Shown: piece by piece, positions 33,123 to 44,281 of the stretch | Position numbering within the stretch: position 1 is the first letter of the stretch | How the letters are laid out: every line of letters starts with the position of its first letter | From: Beroe forskalii | Lineage: Eukaryota; Ctenophora; Nuda; Beroida; Beroidae | DNA length: 64,000 bases | Reading direction: 5' to 3' | Assembly: GCA_011033025.1 (NCBI GenBank) | Contig: WFMF01000048.1 | Span: 310,001-374,000 of the forward strand | Translations under genes and position numbers: made by a program | The notes under the pieces: generated by a model | What the model saw: the letters and a program-made list of their open reading frames with translations, nothing else | Databases searched by the model: none | What the model was told of the DNA's origin: nothing

Positions 33123-36089
33123 CTAACTGAGTTCAAATCCTGCCCCTGACTCAATAACATACAGCAATCGTTTCTCTAACGTATCCCTGTCACTAAATTC
33201 AGGTAATTTCAACAAGTTCGTGCACGTGCTCGCAGTGGGGAGTCTATCTTCCACCCCTGCACTGTGAATAGCAAAGAGGGGAGTTAACGCCCCGAACCCG
33301 AGCAGAGGAGTTCGGTCGTTGCTCGTCACGAAGGCCAGGAGTTTACGGTGTTGTTCAGGTGTCATGCTCTCCACCACATTCCAGAACATATTGATAGTGG
33401 GGTGCTGGTCGTTGTACACTCCGTGATACACCGTGTGTTTCTTCAAATCACCTATATCAACGTCTGCTGTGCTGCCGGATATCAGGCTCTGGAACTCCGA
33501 ACAACTGAACATCTTTAACCATTCTGGTGAGACAACGCTGTAAAAGCCCTCCGCAAAGTTACGGAAATGAACGCGAATCTGCCGGTTTAGCCGGTAGTCT
33601 GCCATCAAGTGAATGTATTCAATGAGGTTGCTTTTAGTGACTTGAATGGCTGCTCCGTTAGGTTTCAGTTCGATTGTCCTAGTCTCACCCAGTATGTTAT
33701 CTGATACGATAAAGTAGAGACACAGGTCTGCTATTGTGTCCTCCGAGTACCCCCTAAGAGACAGGATATTACGGTACATGTCAGGATCCAGAGACCTGAG
33801 GTGGTTAACATCTGCATCACCTCCAAGCAACTTCTCAAGGAAGTAGGAAGCCAGTGGTAGGTCGACAAGCAACTTCTCATACACTGCCTTACCGAGGAGT
33901 CTACCAATGAAGTAGTAGTGTTTTGTGAAGTCAGGGTAGAGACACTGAGCAGCAGGGTTAGGATGCAGCAACCCATCGGTTTCTATGAAGAATCCCCGGT
34001 TAGGGTTGAAAGCTTCCATGAGGAAGGAGGAAAGGAATTCCTGAAACAGCCCTCCCCCATCCACCCCTGCCTCATCTAAACCAGTATAGTTGATCAGCTG
34101 GATCAGTATCCTGTTCTTCAGGTTAGGGGCTACAGATTCTGTGAGCTGAGCAAACGCATCCTCGTATATGTAGTCCCTCCTGATAGATGCCTTGATAAAC
34201 CCGGAGTGGGGGTGCCCAGTGGGCCCCATCCCCGGGGGAGGCCCCCCTTGCTGAGACATGTCCTCGTTTAGAATGTGGTGAAATATCTCCACCCTCTCAC
34301 TAAAGGGAACTGTGAAAGGAACCCCGTGAAGGAGATACAGCTCCTTGATCGTGTTGAGACTCAGGTTAGGCACTGATAGAGGGTCAATGAACACACCCAC
34401 ATTGTCCTTGGTTATGTTCTGTATCCTGCTTTTGGATAACCACTCGGCCTTGTCCTCAATGAAGTCTAATCGGGAATCCATCTTATGAAGTTCACCAGTG
34501 AGTTTGATAAGAGAGGTCCAGTACGCCACCCAGTCCCTGACACCTAGCACAATCTTAGAGGTGCTCTCAGTCACACTGCCTGGAATGGCTATGTGTCTGT
34601 GTGCAGTAAAGGCTGATCTGAAGTTAAGGGTCTTGTGAGGCTGCACAGCTACCAGGTCCAAGTTAGTCATGTGGACAGAGAGGTCCCGGCAATACACACT
34701 GATACCCCTCAGTTGAGACAGGGAGAACAGAGCACTGCTGCCCTCCAATATGTCAGCATCGTGAGAAGCTCGGAGGTACTCGTAGAACAGGGCAGAGAAG
34801 ACGGTGAGGGGCGGTATGATGTCCTGGTACTCGGAGTTAGACAGGGACTTGTTGTCAGCCATCTTACTCAGACACAGTGTGGTGCCGGAGGAGAAGACAC
34901 CGGACACTTCCTTCCTCGACACTTCATCCCACAGACACCTCAGAAAGTCAGCCCGGAGACACAGCCACCGAATAGGCGAGGTTTGGATGACAGACATGCT
35001 GAATTTAGTGATCAGTAGGTAGGCTACTCGGGAAATGTGGCTGTAGCAGGAGCTGCCATATTCGCTGGACTGTACAAAGAGACGCTCCAAGCAGTCGAAG
35101 TTAAAGATAATTCTGTGGGGTTTATCAACCTCCATCTCGTCTTCTGATGAGTCTGAAGAGTCGCTGTCGGGAGAGGAATGAACGGCTTCTGCTGGGATCT
35201 CATACTCATTTAGCAACTTGAACAGCACATCCAACGCACTCTTACATGATACACTGTCCGATATGAGTTTCAGTAAGAAATAAACTATTTTATTCAAATA
35301 AATGTTCACATTTACATTCAGTTTATGAACCATTAGCTTCATGTCGATGGCACAGAGGAATGCTTTACTTTGATCAACTGGAAGTGAAGCAGGAAAGAGC
35401 AAATCAGCTGTTTCCGTGAAGTTTCTGACATGTTCATTGACAACGAAATGTTTGAGAATTAGGCCATGGTACTTGGTGTTCAGCACCTGTATGAGTCGCA
35501 CCAAAGACATATGAGAGCCCCCCAAGACATCCGCCAATAAAACCAACTTCCAGTACGTTTTCACGATTTTATCTGTGGTACACTGATTCAAGAAATCGTT
35601 GGCAGTGAATGAGGTGTCTGACACAATCCTATCAATGTAAGCGAGTGATTGGCCCTGCTGAGAAAGAACACTCAACTGATGATGTGCATCTTCAACACAC
35701 TTCAAGAGCAACATAGTGCGAGGGTAGAGGAAGGAAGGTGCCGTATACTGACCCCACAACCGCTCCACCAGCCCCCACAACCTCACTAACTTATCATGAT
35801 CACACCTCGCATCGTAGAAGTTACAGAGCAGCCGAGTGGTGACGGTCAGGTTTCCCTCCCTGAGGGAGTTCTCGAACCTGCCCCTGCTCTCCCGCCTGAC
35901 TTCTCTCCGGGTGAGAATACCCCGGATTATGCGCTGTACGGTCAGAGCAGCATCCTCCTCAGCTCGTTGAGCTTTGCGAGTCTCCCTTCCCTTGCGGTTC
36001 TGAGCGATCACGTGATCGGCGGGTACTCCGGCGTGGGAGGAGCCACAGAGGGCAACAACCGGCTTAGACTTGAACTGACCATCGAACAT
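33123..36089 (-). CDS. UBE3C: HECT-type E3 ubiquitin ligase, UBE3C family, complete single coding exon
   Basis: UBE3C extends ubiquitin chains on proteasome-bound substrates by forming a thioester on a HECT cysteine. The 988-residue frame starts MFDGQFKSKP, the typical UBE3C opening (human MFSFEGDFKTRP). An IQ-like helix lies near residues 49-62 (ALTVQRIIRGIL), and an acidic Ser/Asp/Glu patch near 306-323. The HECT domain runs from about residue 595 to the C-terminus. Visible landmarks are RRDYIYEDAF, the GLDEAGVDGGGLFQEF core, HYYFIGRLLGKAVYE, ADYRLNRQIR, and the catalytic PTASTCTNLLKLPEF (Cys about 956), ending AGFELS. Length is near the family norm (human 1083). No intron interrupts the coding region, unusual for an animal UBE3C. 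The start is supported by a pyrimidine-rich acceptor just upstream. The gene appears intact and functional. Confidence 0.96.
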   Translation of the reverse strand: MFDGQFKSKPVVALCGSSHAGVPADHVIAQNRKGRETRKAQRAEEDAALTVQRIIRGILTRREVRRESRGRFENSLREGNLTVTTRLLCNFYDARCDHDKLVRLWGLVERLWGQYTAPSFLYPRTMLLLKCVEDAHHQLSVLSQQGQSLAYIDRIVSDTSFTANDFLNQCTTDKIVKTYWKLVLLADVLGGSHMSLVRLIQVLNTKYHGLILKHFVVNEHVRNFTETADLLFPASLPVDQSKAFLCAIDMKLMVHKLNVNVNIYLNKIVYFLLKLISDSVSCKSALDVLFKLLNEYEIPAEAVHSSPDSDSSDSSEDEMEVDKPHRIIFNFDCLERLFVQSSEYGSSCYSHISRVAYLLITKFSMSVIQTSPIRWLCLRADFLRCLWDEVSRKEVSGVFSSGTTLCLSKMADNKSLSNSEYQDIIPPLTVFSALFYEYLRASHDADILEGSSALFSLSQLRGISVYCRDLSVHMTNLDLVAVQPHKTLNFRSAFTAHRHIAIPGSVTESTSKIVLGVRDWVAYWTSLIKLTGELHKMDSRLDFIEDKAEWLSKSRIQNITKDNVGVFIDPLSVPNLSLNTIKELYLLHGVPFTVPFSERVEIFHHILNEDMSQQGGPPPGMGPTGHPHSGFIKASIRRDYIYEDAFAQLTESVAPNLKNRILIQLINYTGLDEAGVDGGGLFQEFLSSFLMEAFNPNRGFFIETDGLLHPNPAAQCLYPDFTKHYYFIGRLLGKAVYEKLLVDLPLASYFLEKLLGGDADVNHLRSLDPDMYRNILSLRGYSEDTIADLCLYFIVSDNILGETRTIELKPNGAAIQVTKSNLIEYIHLMADYRLNRQIRVHFRNFAEGFYSVVSPEWLKMFSCSEFQSLISGSTADVDIGDLKKHTVYHGVYNDQHPTINMFWNVVESMTPEQHRKLLAFVTSNDRTPLLGFGALTPLFAIHSAGVEDRLPTASTCTNLLKLPEFSDRDTLEKRLLYVIESGAGFELS

Positions 36090-36090
36090 A

Positions 36091-36125
36091 GCTGTCAGGG
36101 GAAGGGTTAGAGGGTGGCTGGCCGA
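36091..36125 (-). promoter_or_regulatory. 3' splice acceptor 2 nt before the UBE3C ATG
   Basis: On the minus strand the sequence reads TCTAACCCTTCCCCTGACAG, then CT, then the ATG. It has a branch-like CTAAC, a pyrimidine tract and a terminal CAG. The first coding exon therefore probably starts here, joined either to a 5' UTR exon or to a trans-spliced leader. Confidence 0.55.
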
Positions 36126-36149
36126 GGTGATATCGTAATGGGTTACCGG

Positions 36150-36245
36150 TTAGATTCCCGCCCTGGCCAGGGCGGTAACTCCCCGCGGTAAAAGAAAAGA
36201 CTGGCCAGGGGTATAAGTTAGAGATTTGAGTGTCACAGGGTGATA
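36150..36245. repeat. Left half of the dispersed palindrome-headed repeat
   Basis: The stretch matches the first half of 17765-17995, from TTCCCGCCCTGGCCAGGGCG to TTTGAGTGTCACAGGGTGAT. The matching second half is about 1.5 kb away at 37740-37862. Confidence 0.75.
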
Positions 36246-37739
36246 TCACTATTATATTCGGAAGAGGTAGTTATAAGTAGGAGCCTCCGCTCTCCATGAA
36301 AATCTGACACACTAGGAGTTGAAAAGCCGCGATTTTTTGCAGGGTGGTAGGAAAAAGGTGTCTTCCTAAGATAGCAAGGCTCTTTTTTGCGTAAAGGCTT
36401 TAGATTTTCCGTAATTAATGCTCAAAGTTGGAAAAAGGGTCGCGAAAAACAAGATCGAGTTATAGGTTTAATTCATCAGTTGCACGCGTTGCTATGGCTA
36501 CATGTAGCGCGCGCGCGCAAAACTGCACGTGCATTTTAACGAAGGATCTACCATTTCGTTATTTCACAGTTTTGAAACGTTTCAACCGTTGAAAAATGAT
36601 AGTTTACGTTCTTAATGGAATTTTCGAGTAACGGAAAAAAGTTTACGACAGAAGACTGCTAACTCTTATCATTATTATATGAGAGTAGGGGACCAGGTTG
36701 CAGGTAACAGTTGAAGGTAATGTTCCATCGCGAAAGTTGATTCTACGATATCAATTATCAACCATTTTGTAGAGCCGATAGGTAAGTTTGCTGCAAGAAT
36801 TCGAAGGAAAGATGAATTTGTATTTAAATTAGGAGAGGTTAATACGGACAATTTTAATTTCAATGAGCTTGAATTCAAATTGTTGCTTATCTATTCTCCG
36901 AATCCGAACATTTGTTAGAAAACCATTTTTGTTGAGTTCTTATCCTTTTCTGTACTCCACATTACTTTGAAATCTTGAAAAATGTTCTATTTTTTCATTC
37001 TTTCTCAAGGCCTGCGTAGATATTTCGTACTTTCGCTACGTTACACCCCTACCCCCAGCAACAAAAATTTCATCAATGACATACATGGTGTTTGAAATCA
37101 CATTAAGACATTAGACACTTCCAAATCTTAGAAAAACGAAATTGATGATATTTCAATAAATATTGTTTTAGTGATAATTTTGAAATTCTGGAAAATTGTA
37201 CCACACGAACGTAACCACACAAACGTAACCACACGAACGTAACCACACAAACGTAACCACACGAACGTAACCACACTAACGCTTAGTTGCTCGGAGCTCA
37301 ATGAACCGAACTCCATATTAAAATTGAAACTTGCATTTACCCTGAAAACACTGTAAATTTTGGTTTTGTATCAAGTATACCTGATACGGTGATACTATTT
37401 GGCCGGTAAAGAATGGACTGGGTGCCCTGTGGCCTGGAAGGCTCAACGGGCCTTCTAGTAATATATCTCTTTATAATCTCGCAGATTGTTTATGTTTTTT
37501 GTACGTCACGCGTCATGGCAACGCGCGCGCATGCACGTGCAGATTAAGTGCGCACGCATTTAGTGCTGTTTAATGTGTTTTGATTTCGGAGCTTTATAAC
37601 TTTTGATGTGAATGGAATTTTTTGATGCGGTAAAAAGTATTTTGTTGGTTAGGATTTTAGGGTTTGGAATTTGCGAACGAGGTGCTGCATAGCAGCGCTG
37701 AGTGAGCTGTGTATTAGAAGGCCCAACGGGCCTTCTAGT
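36246..37739. other. About 1.5-kb DNA separating two halves of a dispersed repeat; no gene recognised
   Basis: The stretch interrupts what is continuous at 17765-17995. It contains alternating purine-pyrimidine runs (GCGCGCGCGC near 36517; ACGCGCGCGCATGCACGTGC near 37522) and a 14-bp array. It also has two copies of GGGCCTTCTAGTAATATAT. It could be an inserted element, but no inverted ends were identified. Confidence 0.45.
37201..37278. repeat. 14-bp tandem array, CACACGAACGTAAC, about 5.5 units
   Basis: Units alternate CACACGAACGTAAC and CACACAAACGTAAC. It contains no gene and would be expected to vary in copy number. Confidence 0.85.
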
Positions 37740-37745
37740 AATATA
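37435..37745. repeat. Pair of hairpin words GGCCCAACGGGCCTTCTAGT
   Basis: AAGGCTCAACGGGCCTTCTA (near 37438) and AGAAGGCCCAACGGGCCTTCT minus one base (near 37717) occur about 280 bp apart, both followed by AGTAATATAT. The second is a perfect 9-bp-arm hairpin with a 3-base loop. Confidence 0.65.
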
Positions 37746-37862
37746 TAATATATAATATATATCATGATAATTGGGGCCCATCTTAAAACGATGAGATGTA
37801 AAGAACGGGAAATGGTAGAGTCATGATCGAGGTCACGTTTTGAAGATCTAAGATGGACATAC
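37740..37862. repeat. Right half of the dispersed palindrome-headed repeat
   Basis: The stretch matches the second half of 17765-17995 (CATGATAATTGGGGCC-like, AACGATGAGAT, AACGGGAAATGGTAGAG, TCATGATCGAGGTCA and GATCTAAGATGG). Confidence 0.7.
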
Positions 37863-39240
37863 TCAAGCAAAACTGGCAGAAATTGCGATTTTTGGGGTCA
37901 TCTAATCTTCGTGTATTTGTTATCATGTGATCTCAAAGCAAACTTTGAGTGTATTGCTACAAAATAGAGGAATAATCAAGGAAAATTTTGGTTAAACCAG
38001 GAGAGTTCTATGATATTGGACATAGGATATATAAAGGCTCAAAGTTAGGGCAATGAAATGATAACAAATATACACATAGAATATTCATGAAATGATAATG
38101 GACGCTATAATGAGGCAGTTATGACTTAATTGAACGAATATCATACTAATAATCCATCCTTACACACTAATAGATCATATCTGATCATTAATAATAATGC
38201 CAGGGCACTCTCATGATCATAAATACACAGGCTCAAAGTTTATTTATTGGTAATCTTTGGTCAGCTGTATACACGTAATCATGAGTTTTTCCAATCACCT
38301 CTAAACATTCGTATCTCTCCCTGTCTCTCTCCCTTTACTAAAAATCCTTACAAAAGTGTATACACTAGAAGGCACATGTTCGAACTTGCGGCATGCAACT
38401 CTTTCGTGTAATATATGTACTCCAGCGTATAGTGCAATTACCACTTGCGTTATAAAAACCACTGATGTAATGAAGAAGTTTCGGAACAGTTCACACATAA
38501 CTGCACTCTGGTTGCTACTTTCGCTGTTTACTTAGGTTAAAATTCCTTTCGTTCCTTGTTATAAGTTTTGATACGTTATCATCTCCATTTGTTTTGAATA
38601 ATTCTTGGGTTAAATTTTATACATTCGATGCTGTACTTTTATTAACGCCCTCCTTATACGCATGAAATACTTAATTCAAGCCAAAATAACTTCCTGGAAG
38701 AGACTTTAAATATTCTTGTTCATAACAAACTTTCCTTTAGTTGATTAATGATGCGATTAATGTCGATTATTGATGTTTAATGATGTTTAATGCCGACTTT
38801 GATATAAGAGCACTTATAAAATGGTTTTATAAACTCCCTACTTTTTGCCATTTCGTCGACTTTCATTGACTGCCAGTCATAAGTTCAGTAAGGTATAGAT
38901 AAGTGTATAAACCAATTTTCATTCACGTTTTGTTTAATTAATTGTATGTTTTTACTTTTGTTGGTTTCATTAAGTGCCCCTTATTTAGTTGTTTATTTAC
39001 AGTTTAATTGCATCGCCTTGCTTTGATTCTGCCAGCTAAAAAGTAAAAGTATGTTTAAATTTTAGATCTTTTTTATGAAGAACTGGACCTTTAAACCCTT
39101 ACATTCTTAGTCAGAGATTCTATCCTCAGCTGCATTTTAAGTTTGACTGCCTTTCGATTATTTAATTACATAATTTTTCATTTGCTTCTTCTATTTTACT
39201 TGCTCGCTTTCATGTTATTCTTCAATTGCTACTTATACAA
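37863..39240. other. No gene recognised
   Basis: AT-rich DNA with short broken frames only. No tandem array or inverted repeat of note was seen. Confidence 0.5.
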
Positions 39241-39476
39241 TTTTAATATTATGCTGAAAGTGTCTTAATTTATATCTTGCCTTTATCTCTTAGTAAATTA
39301 AATAATATTATTATTTTATTAAATAATATTATTATTATTAAATATTAGTATTAAATAGAAATAATAAATAATATTATTAAATAATATTGTTTTATCAAAT
39401 AGTATTATTATTTTAATATTATGCTGAAAGTGTCTTAATTTATATCTTGCCTTTATCTTTTAGTAAATTAAATAAA
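39241..39476. repeat. Direct repeat of a 66-bp word (39241-39306 and 39411-39476)
   Basis: TTTTAATATTATGCTGAAAG to TAGTAAATTAAATAA occurs twice, 170 bp apart, with one base change (CTCTTAG / CTTTTAG). An AT-only run of AATAATATT words lies between them. It lies 5' of the Penelope-like element and might be part of its terminal structure. Confidence 0.7.
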
Positions 39477-39751
39477 TTTGCTTTTGCTTCCCACTTGACT
39501 TTTCATAGTGCAGCCTTTCGCTGCAGTAAGCTGATTGCCTTCATACAGGGTGCAGTTATGTATCTCAATTGATACTTTTTTCTTTTTCCCACCACCTACA
39601 CATCCAAGGAATCTCCGCTACAACACAACCAACTAGCCACTTGAGGTTAGTTGGAAATGGTACACACTCGCAGTATATGCTGCAAATCTTTTTTGGATAT
39701 CGAGGAGAAATGACTTGGTTCGACATTGAGTGTGTCCCATAACCAAGGACA

Positions 39752-42230
39752 TTGTCTAAACGTTCGGTAACCCCGGACCTATATGGCGAGTTCCTCGATA
39801 TGCAAAAAAAAAAAAAAAAGAACTTTCTTGAAACTCCAAAAAAGAGATTATTGGACGAAAACATGCATAATATATTAATTCAAAATTGTAGTTACAATGT
39901 AATATGGCAAGTTACTGAAATTTGTAGGTTGTTGAAGAGACCTCCACGGTCGCTGAGAATGAAATGCAATAGATTGTATATGTCGAACAAGTCTTCAAAC
40001 TACGCCACTGTTTGTTCTAATGCAGAAACTACTTTACTCAATAAAGAGATTATAGACAAAACAAAGGAAGTTAAAGATCTTATAAAGCTTATTAAATCTT
40101 CTGATCAGTCTCTCCTGCTCCCAAGAGATTATGAAAAAATCAATGCATGTAAATCTCATTTAGAAAAGAAATTTAATGGCCTCAAATTGGAATCTGAAAA
40201 TAAATGGTCATCTTGGCCTGAGAAAAAGAAACTTTCTGGGACTAATGTAACATCAGAACCTAGTGCAATTCATTTATCAAATAAGAGGATTAGAAACAAG
40301 AAGAAGAGATGTCGAAAAGCTCAGAAACAATTTCAACTCATAGTAGACACAGCTAAGCAGAATGGTACCATCATAAATCTTTCAGATCATGACATACCTG
40401 ATGAGACTTTTGCTGCTCTGAGTAGAAGGAAAGGCTTTGTTGTTGTACCCAGATATGATGCTGCTAATTGTCGTAAAGATACAGTTGATGCAATGGGAAA
40501 ATTAGCTGCCATGACATCAAAACGTATGAAAGAGTTACAAGTCAATCAGAACTCTAATGAGGATGATTTTGTTGAAGAGCCTATTGATTCTTCTCGCCTT
40601 CAACCAAAATCTGACTTCCCTAAAGACCTTAGAAGAAAATTTGTTGGGGAACCGGAAACGACAGGTGATAAGGTGGTTGATCAACTGATTCCAGAAATCA
40701 GAACAGAGCTTGATAAACTGCAACCCCCTAAGACTTTCAGCAATCTGTCCAGGAAAGAATTAAATGGTATTGTTTGGCTAACTCAACAAATAGATAAGGG
40801 TAATCTGGTGCTAGTTGAAGCAGATAAAGGTGGTGCTCTTATCATAGCTTCAAAAGACTATGTCAAGAAATTAACAGAAAAGAAATTACATAGTTCATTT
40901 TATGAAAACATTGGAACTCAAGATCCCTATACCCCGGTTTTCAAATCTATGTTGGAAATTTGGAAGAAAGGTGAAAAAGAAGGTTTGGTTGATAGAGACA
41001 CAGTTAAAACGGTAGTTGGTATCACAGACAAGGGAAATCAGAGTACACTTCCTATATAATACAAGTATGGTGAACCATATTTTTATGCTCTTTTGAAAAT
41101 TCACAAGCTCAGTACAGATCAAATCAAGGTTGGAGCAGATATTCCTGTCCGACTAGTTGCCAATTTGAGTAATGCTGCAACAACACGATCTGATAAGTTC
41201 ATCAACTGGCGGTACCTAAAGCCCCTACAAGACAAATTTTGTTCCAATTTAGTTCAAGACAGTACAGAATGGCTAATTTGGTTAGAACAAATAGCAGAAG
41301 AAGTCAAGTTAAAAGGCCACAAAAGTATAAATGGTTTCAGTTGGGATTTTGTTAGTCTTTATGATAACCTTGACCCAAATTTAGTTGTTGAAGCTCTTAA
41401 ATATGCCATAGAAGTTTGTGAATGTAATTGGACTGAAAATGAAGTTGAATGGCTCCTAGACTTGGTTAAAATTAGCATAAAGAATGGTTTTGGCAGGTAT
41501 GGACAAAATCGGTTCAAAATTGTCAAAGGAATCCCAACAGGTGGAAGCATATCAGTTTGTCTTGCTAATATTACAGTGGCATATTGTCTTATTAAAATGG
41601 TAATTAGTCAACTGGGGGGATTACCTCCTGAAATGATGGGGTTCTGTTCTTTTGTTGATGATATTGGGGGATGCTGGCAAGGGGATCAGGATAAATTTAA
41701 ACAGTTCTCAGAAGATGTCAATTCTGTCTTGTTTGATCGTTTTGGCCTCTCAATCCAAGATGGGGATTGGCAGATAAATGATGGAAATAGTTTTAGTGTT
41801 TTTCTTGATGTGCAATTCAGATTTTGTGATTCAGAAGGTTTGATCACTGATGTCAATATCAAAAAAACAGATGCTCGAGCATACTTGCATTTTGATAGCT
41901 ACCATCCAGCACATACATTCCCATCAATTGTATATATTCACAAATGCTTCGATATCAAAGAATCATAAATTCTACCACATTATTGGATTGTAGGTTAAAG
42001 GAACTCTCAAATTATTTCATTGCATCAGGCTACCCCAAGACAATGATCAATAAGATAAGGGAGGATGTCATGAAGAGAAAACGTATCCTTAGATACAAAG
42101 AAAAAGAAAACAAAGCACCTTTCAATGTGACATGGGTAACAACATACACTCCTGCTACAAACCTAATCCAGGAGACTATAGACAAAGCAAACAATGCTCT
42201 TAAATTATCAGACACTTGGAAAGAAATTGA
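39752..42230 (+). pseudogene. Penelope-like RT polyprotein, N-terminal and RT part (copy 1), with a stop and a frameshift
   Basis: Residues 1-245 form a Lys-rich leader beginning MSKRSVTPDL; an A15 run lies near codon 20. RT landmarks follow. NLVLVEADKGGALIIASKDY is the typical Penelope N-terminal motif. Motif A is WDFVSLYDNL, motif B is GIPTGGSISVCLANI, and the catalytic motif C is FVDDI. Then come FLDVQFRFCD and SYHPAHTFPS. An in-frame TAA at 41057-41059 arises from three bases absent from copy 2. An extra TA near 41934 shifts the frame after PSIVY. Both lesions are tiny and lie in repetitive sequence. The frame is then cut at 42230 by the foldback element. RT of this group uses a GIY-YIG nick for target-primed reverse transcription. 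Confidence 0.85.
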
Positions 42231-44273
42231 GGCAAAATGGTACCACAGGAACACGACAAAAATTAGCCTCCATTAGCCTCCATTAGCCTCCATGGAGGCT
42301 GAGTGGAGGCTGAGTGGAGGCTGAGTGGAGGCTAAGTGGAGGCTAATTTCAAAATTAGCCTCCACGGAGGCTAGTGGAGGCATGAGGCTAATTTTCGAAA
42401 ATAGCCTCCACTATGGAGGCTATATTAACCTCCACTAGCCTCCACTAGGCTCACTAGGCTCCACTCAGCCTCCACTCAGCCTCCACTCAGCCTCCATGGA
42501 GGCTAAATTTTTGTTTAGCCTCCACTAGCCTCCACTCAAGATTTAGCCTCCATTAGCCTCCACGGAAATTTAAAAAGTCATTTTTGTATTCTATGGAAGC
42601 TATTTTGACAGTGCTAGTGGAGGCTATAGCCTCCAAATGGAGGCTAAAATCATGAAAAAACACAGATAATATGCTAGCCTCCACAAAATTAAATTTATGT
42701 CATGTTTTTACAAAAGAGTACATTTTGGCAACATAGACCAAAGTCTAGTATTAGGCACCACTAGGCCTCCACTAGAATCCACTCAGCCTCCACTAGGCTC
42801 CACTAGGCTTCACTCAGCTCACTAGGCTCCACTCAGCCTTCCACTAGGCTCCACTCAGCCTCACTAGGCTCCATTCAGCCTCCACTAGCCTCCATGCAGC
42901 TTCACTCAGCCTCATTAAGCCTCCACTCAGCCTCCACTAGGCTCCACTCAGCCTCCACTAGGCTCCACTAGCCTCCAATAGGCCCACCAGCCTCCACTAG
43001 GCTAGTTGAGCTAAGTGGAGCCTAGTGGAGGCTGAGTGGAGCCTAGTGGAGGCTGAGTGAGCCTAGTGGAGGCTGATTGAGCCTAGTGGAGGCTGAGTGG
43101 AGCCTAGTGGAGGCTAGTGGAGGCTGAGTGGAGCCTAGTGGAGGCTAAGTGGAGCCTAGTGGAGGCTGAGTGGAGCCTAGTGGAGGCTATTGGAGCCTAT
43201 TGGATCCTAGTGGAGGCTAGTGAGCCCTGGTGGTGGCCAGTGGAGGCTGAGTGGAGCCTAGTGGAGGCTAGTGGGGCCTGAGTGGAGCTTAGTGGAGGCT
43301 GAGTGGAGCCTAGTGGAGGCTAAGTGGAGGCTAGTGGAGGCTGAGTGGAGCCTAGTGGAGGCTGAGTGGAGCCTAGTGGAGGCTGAATGGATCCTAGTGG
43401 AGGCTAGTGGAGCCTATTGGATCCTAGTGGAGGCTAGTGGAGCCTAGTGGAGCCTAGTGGTGGCCAGTGGAGCCTAGTGGAGGCTGAGTGGAGCCTAGTG
43501 GAGGCTAGTGGGGTCTGAGTGGAGCCTAGTGGAGGCTGAGTGGAGCCTAGTGGAGGCTAAGTGGAGGCTGAGTGGAGCCTAGTGGAGGCTGAGTGGAGCC
43601 TAGTGGAGGCTGAGTGGAGCCTAGTGGAGGCTGAGTGGAGCCTAGTGGAGGCTGAGTGGAGCCTAGTGGAGGCTGAGTGGAGGCTGAGTGGAGCCTAGTG
43701 GAGGCTGAGTGTAGGACAGTTGGAGCTGTCTGAAAGTTTGAAGCTATATATTGTTTTTCACATTAGTACACATAAATCACCATTTTCAGCAAGAAATTTG
43801 TGTTTTGTAGGCTTATTGATTTAGGCTCCACTCAGCCTCCACTTAGCCTCCACTCAGCCTCCATTAGCCTCCATTAGCCTCCATATGGAGGCTTTAGCCT
43901 CCACAAAAATGACTTTTTAAATTTCTGTGGAGGCTAATGGAGGCTAATTCTTGAGTAGAGGCTAGTGGAGCCTAGTGGAGGCTAAACCAAAAATTTAGCC
44001 TCCATGGAGGCTGAGTGGAGGCTGAGTGGAGGCTGAGTAGAGGCTAGTGGAGGCTAATGGAGGCTAGTGGAGGCTAATATAGCCTCCATAGTGGAGGCTA
44101 TTTTTCAAAAATTAGCCTCATGCCTCCACTAGCCTCCGTGGAGGCTAATTTTTGAAATTAGCCTCCACTTAGGCTCCACTCAGCCTCCACTCAGCCTCCA
44201 CTCAGCCTCCATGGAGGCTAATGGAGGCTAATGGAGGCTAATTTTTGTCGTGTTCCTGTGGTACCATTTTGCC
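42231..44273. mobile_element. 2043-bp foldback element of AGCCTCCA words with an exact 8-bp target duplication
   Basis: The ends GGCAAAATGGTACCACAGGA and its exact reverse complement open arms of about 350 bp that pair almost perfectly. The arms are made of AGCCTCCACT/AGTGGAGGCT words in alternating sense. The centre (about 43010-43720) is a one-directional array of a 21-bp unit, GGAGCCTAGTGGAGGCTGAG plus T. The host duplication GAAATTGA lies at 42223-42230 and 44274-44281. Copy 2 of the retroelement has a single GAAATTGA (as TCAATTTC, 56095-56102), so it shows the empty site. No transposase is present. Arms made of short tandem words with an 8-bp duplication recall the sea-urchin TU and Drosophila FB foldback classes. 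Confidence 0.92.
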
Positions 44274-44281
44274 GAAATTGA

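Noticed and set aside
34635-35018. Plus-strand frames inside UBE3C
   Set aside because: Shadow of the minus-strand coding sequence.
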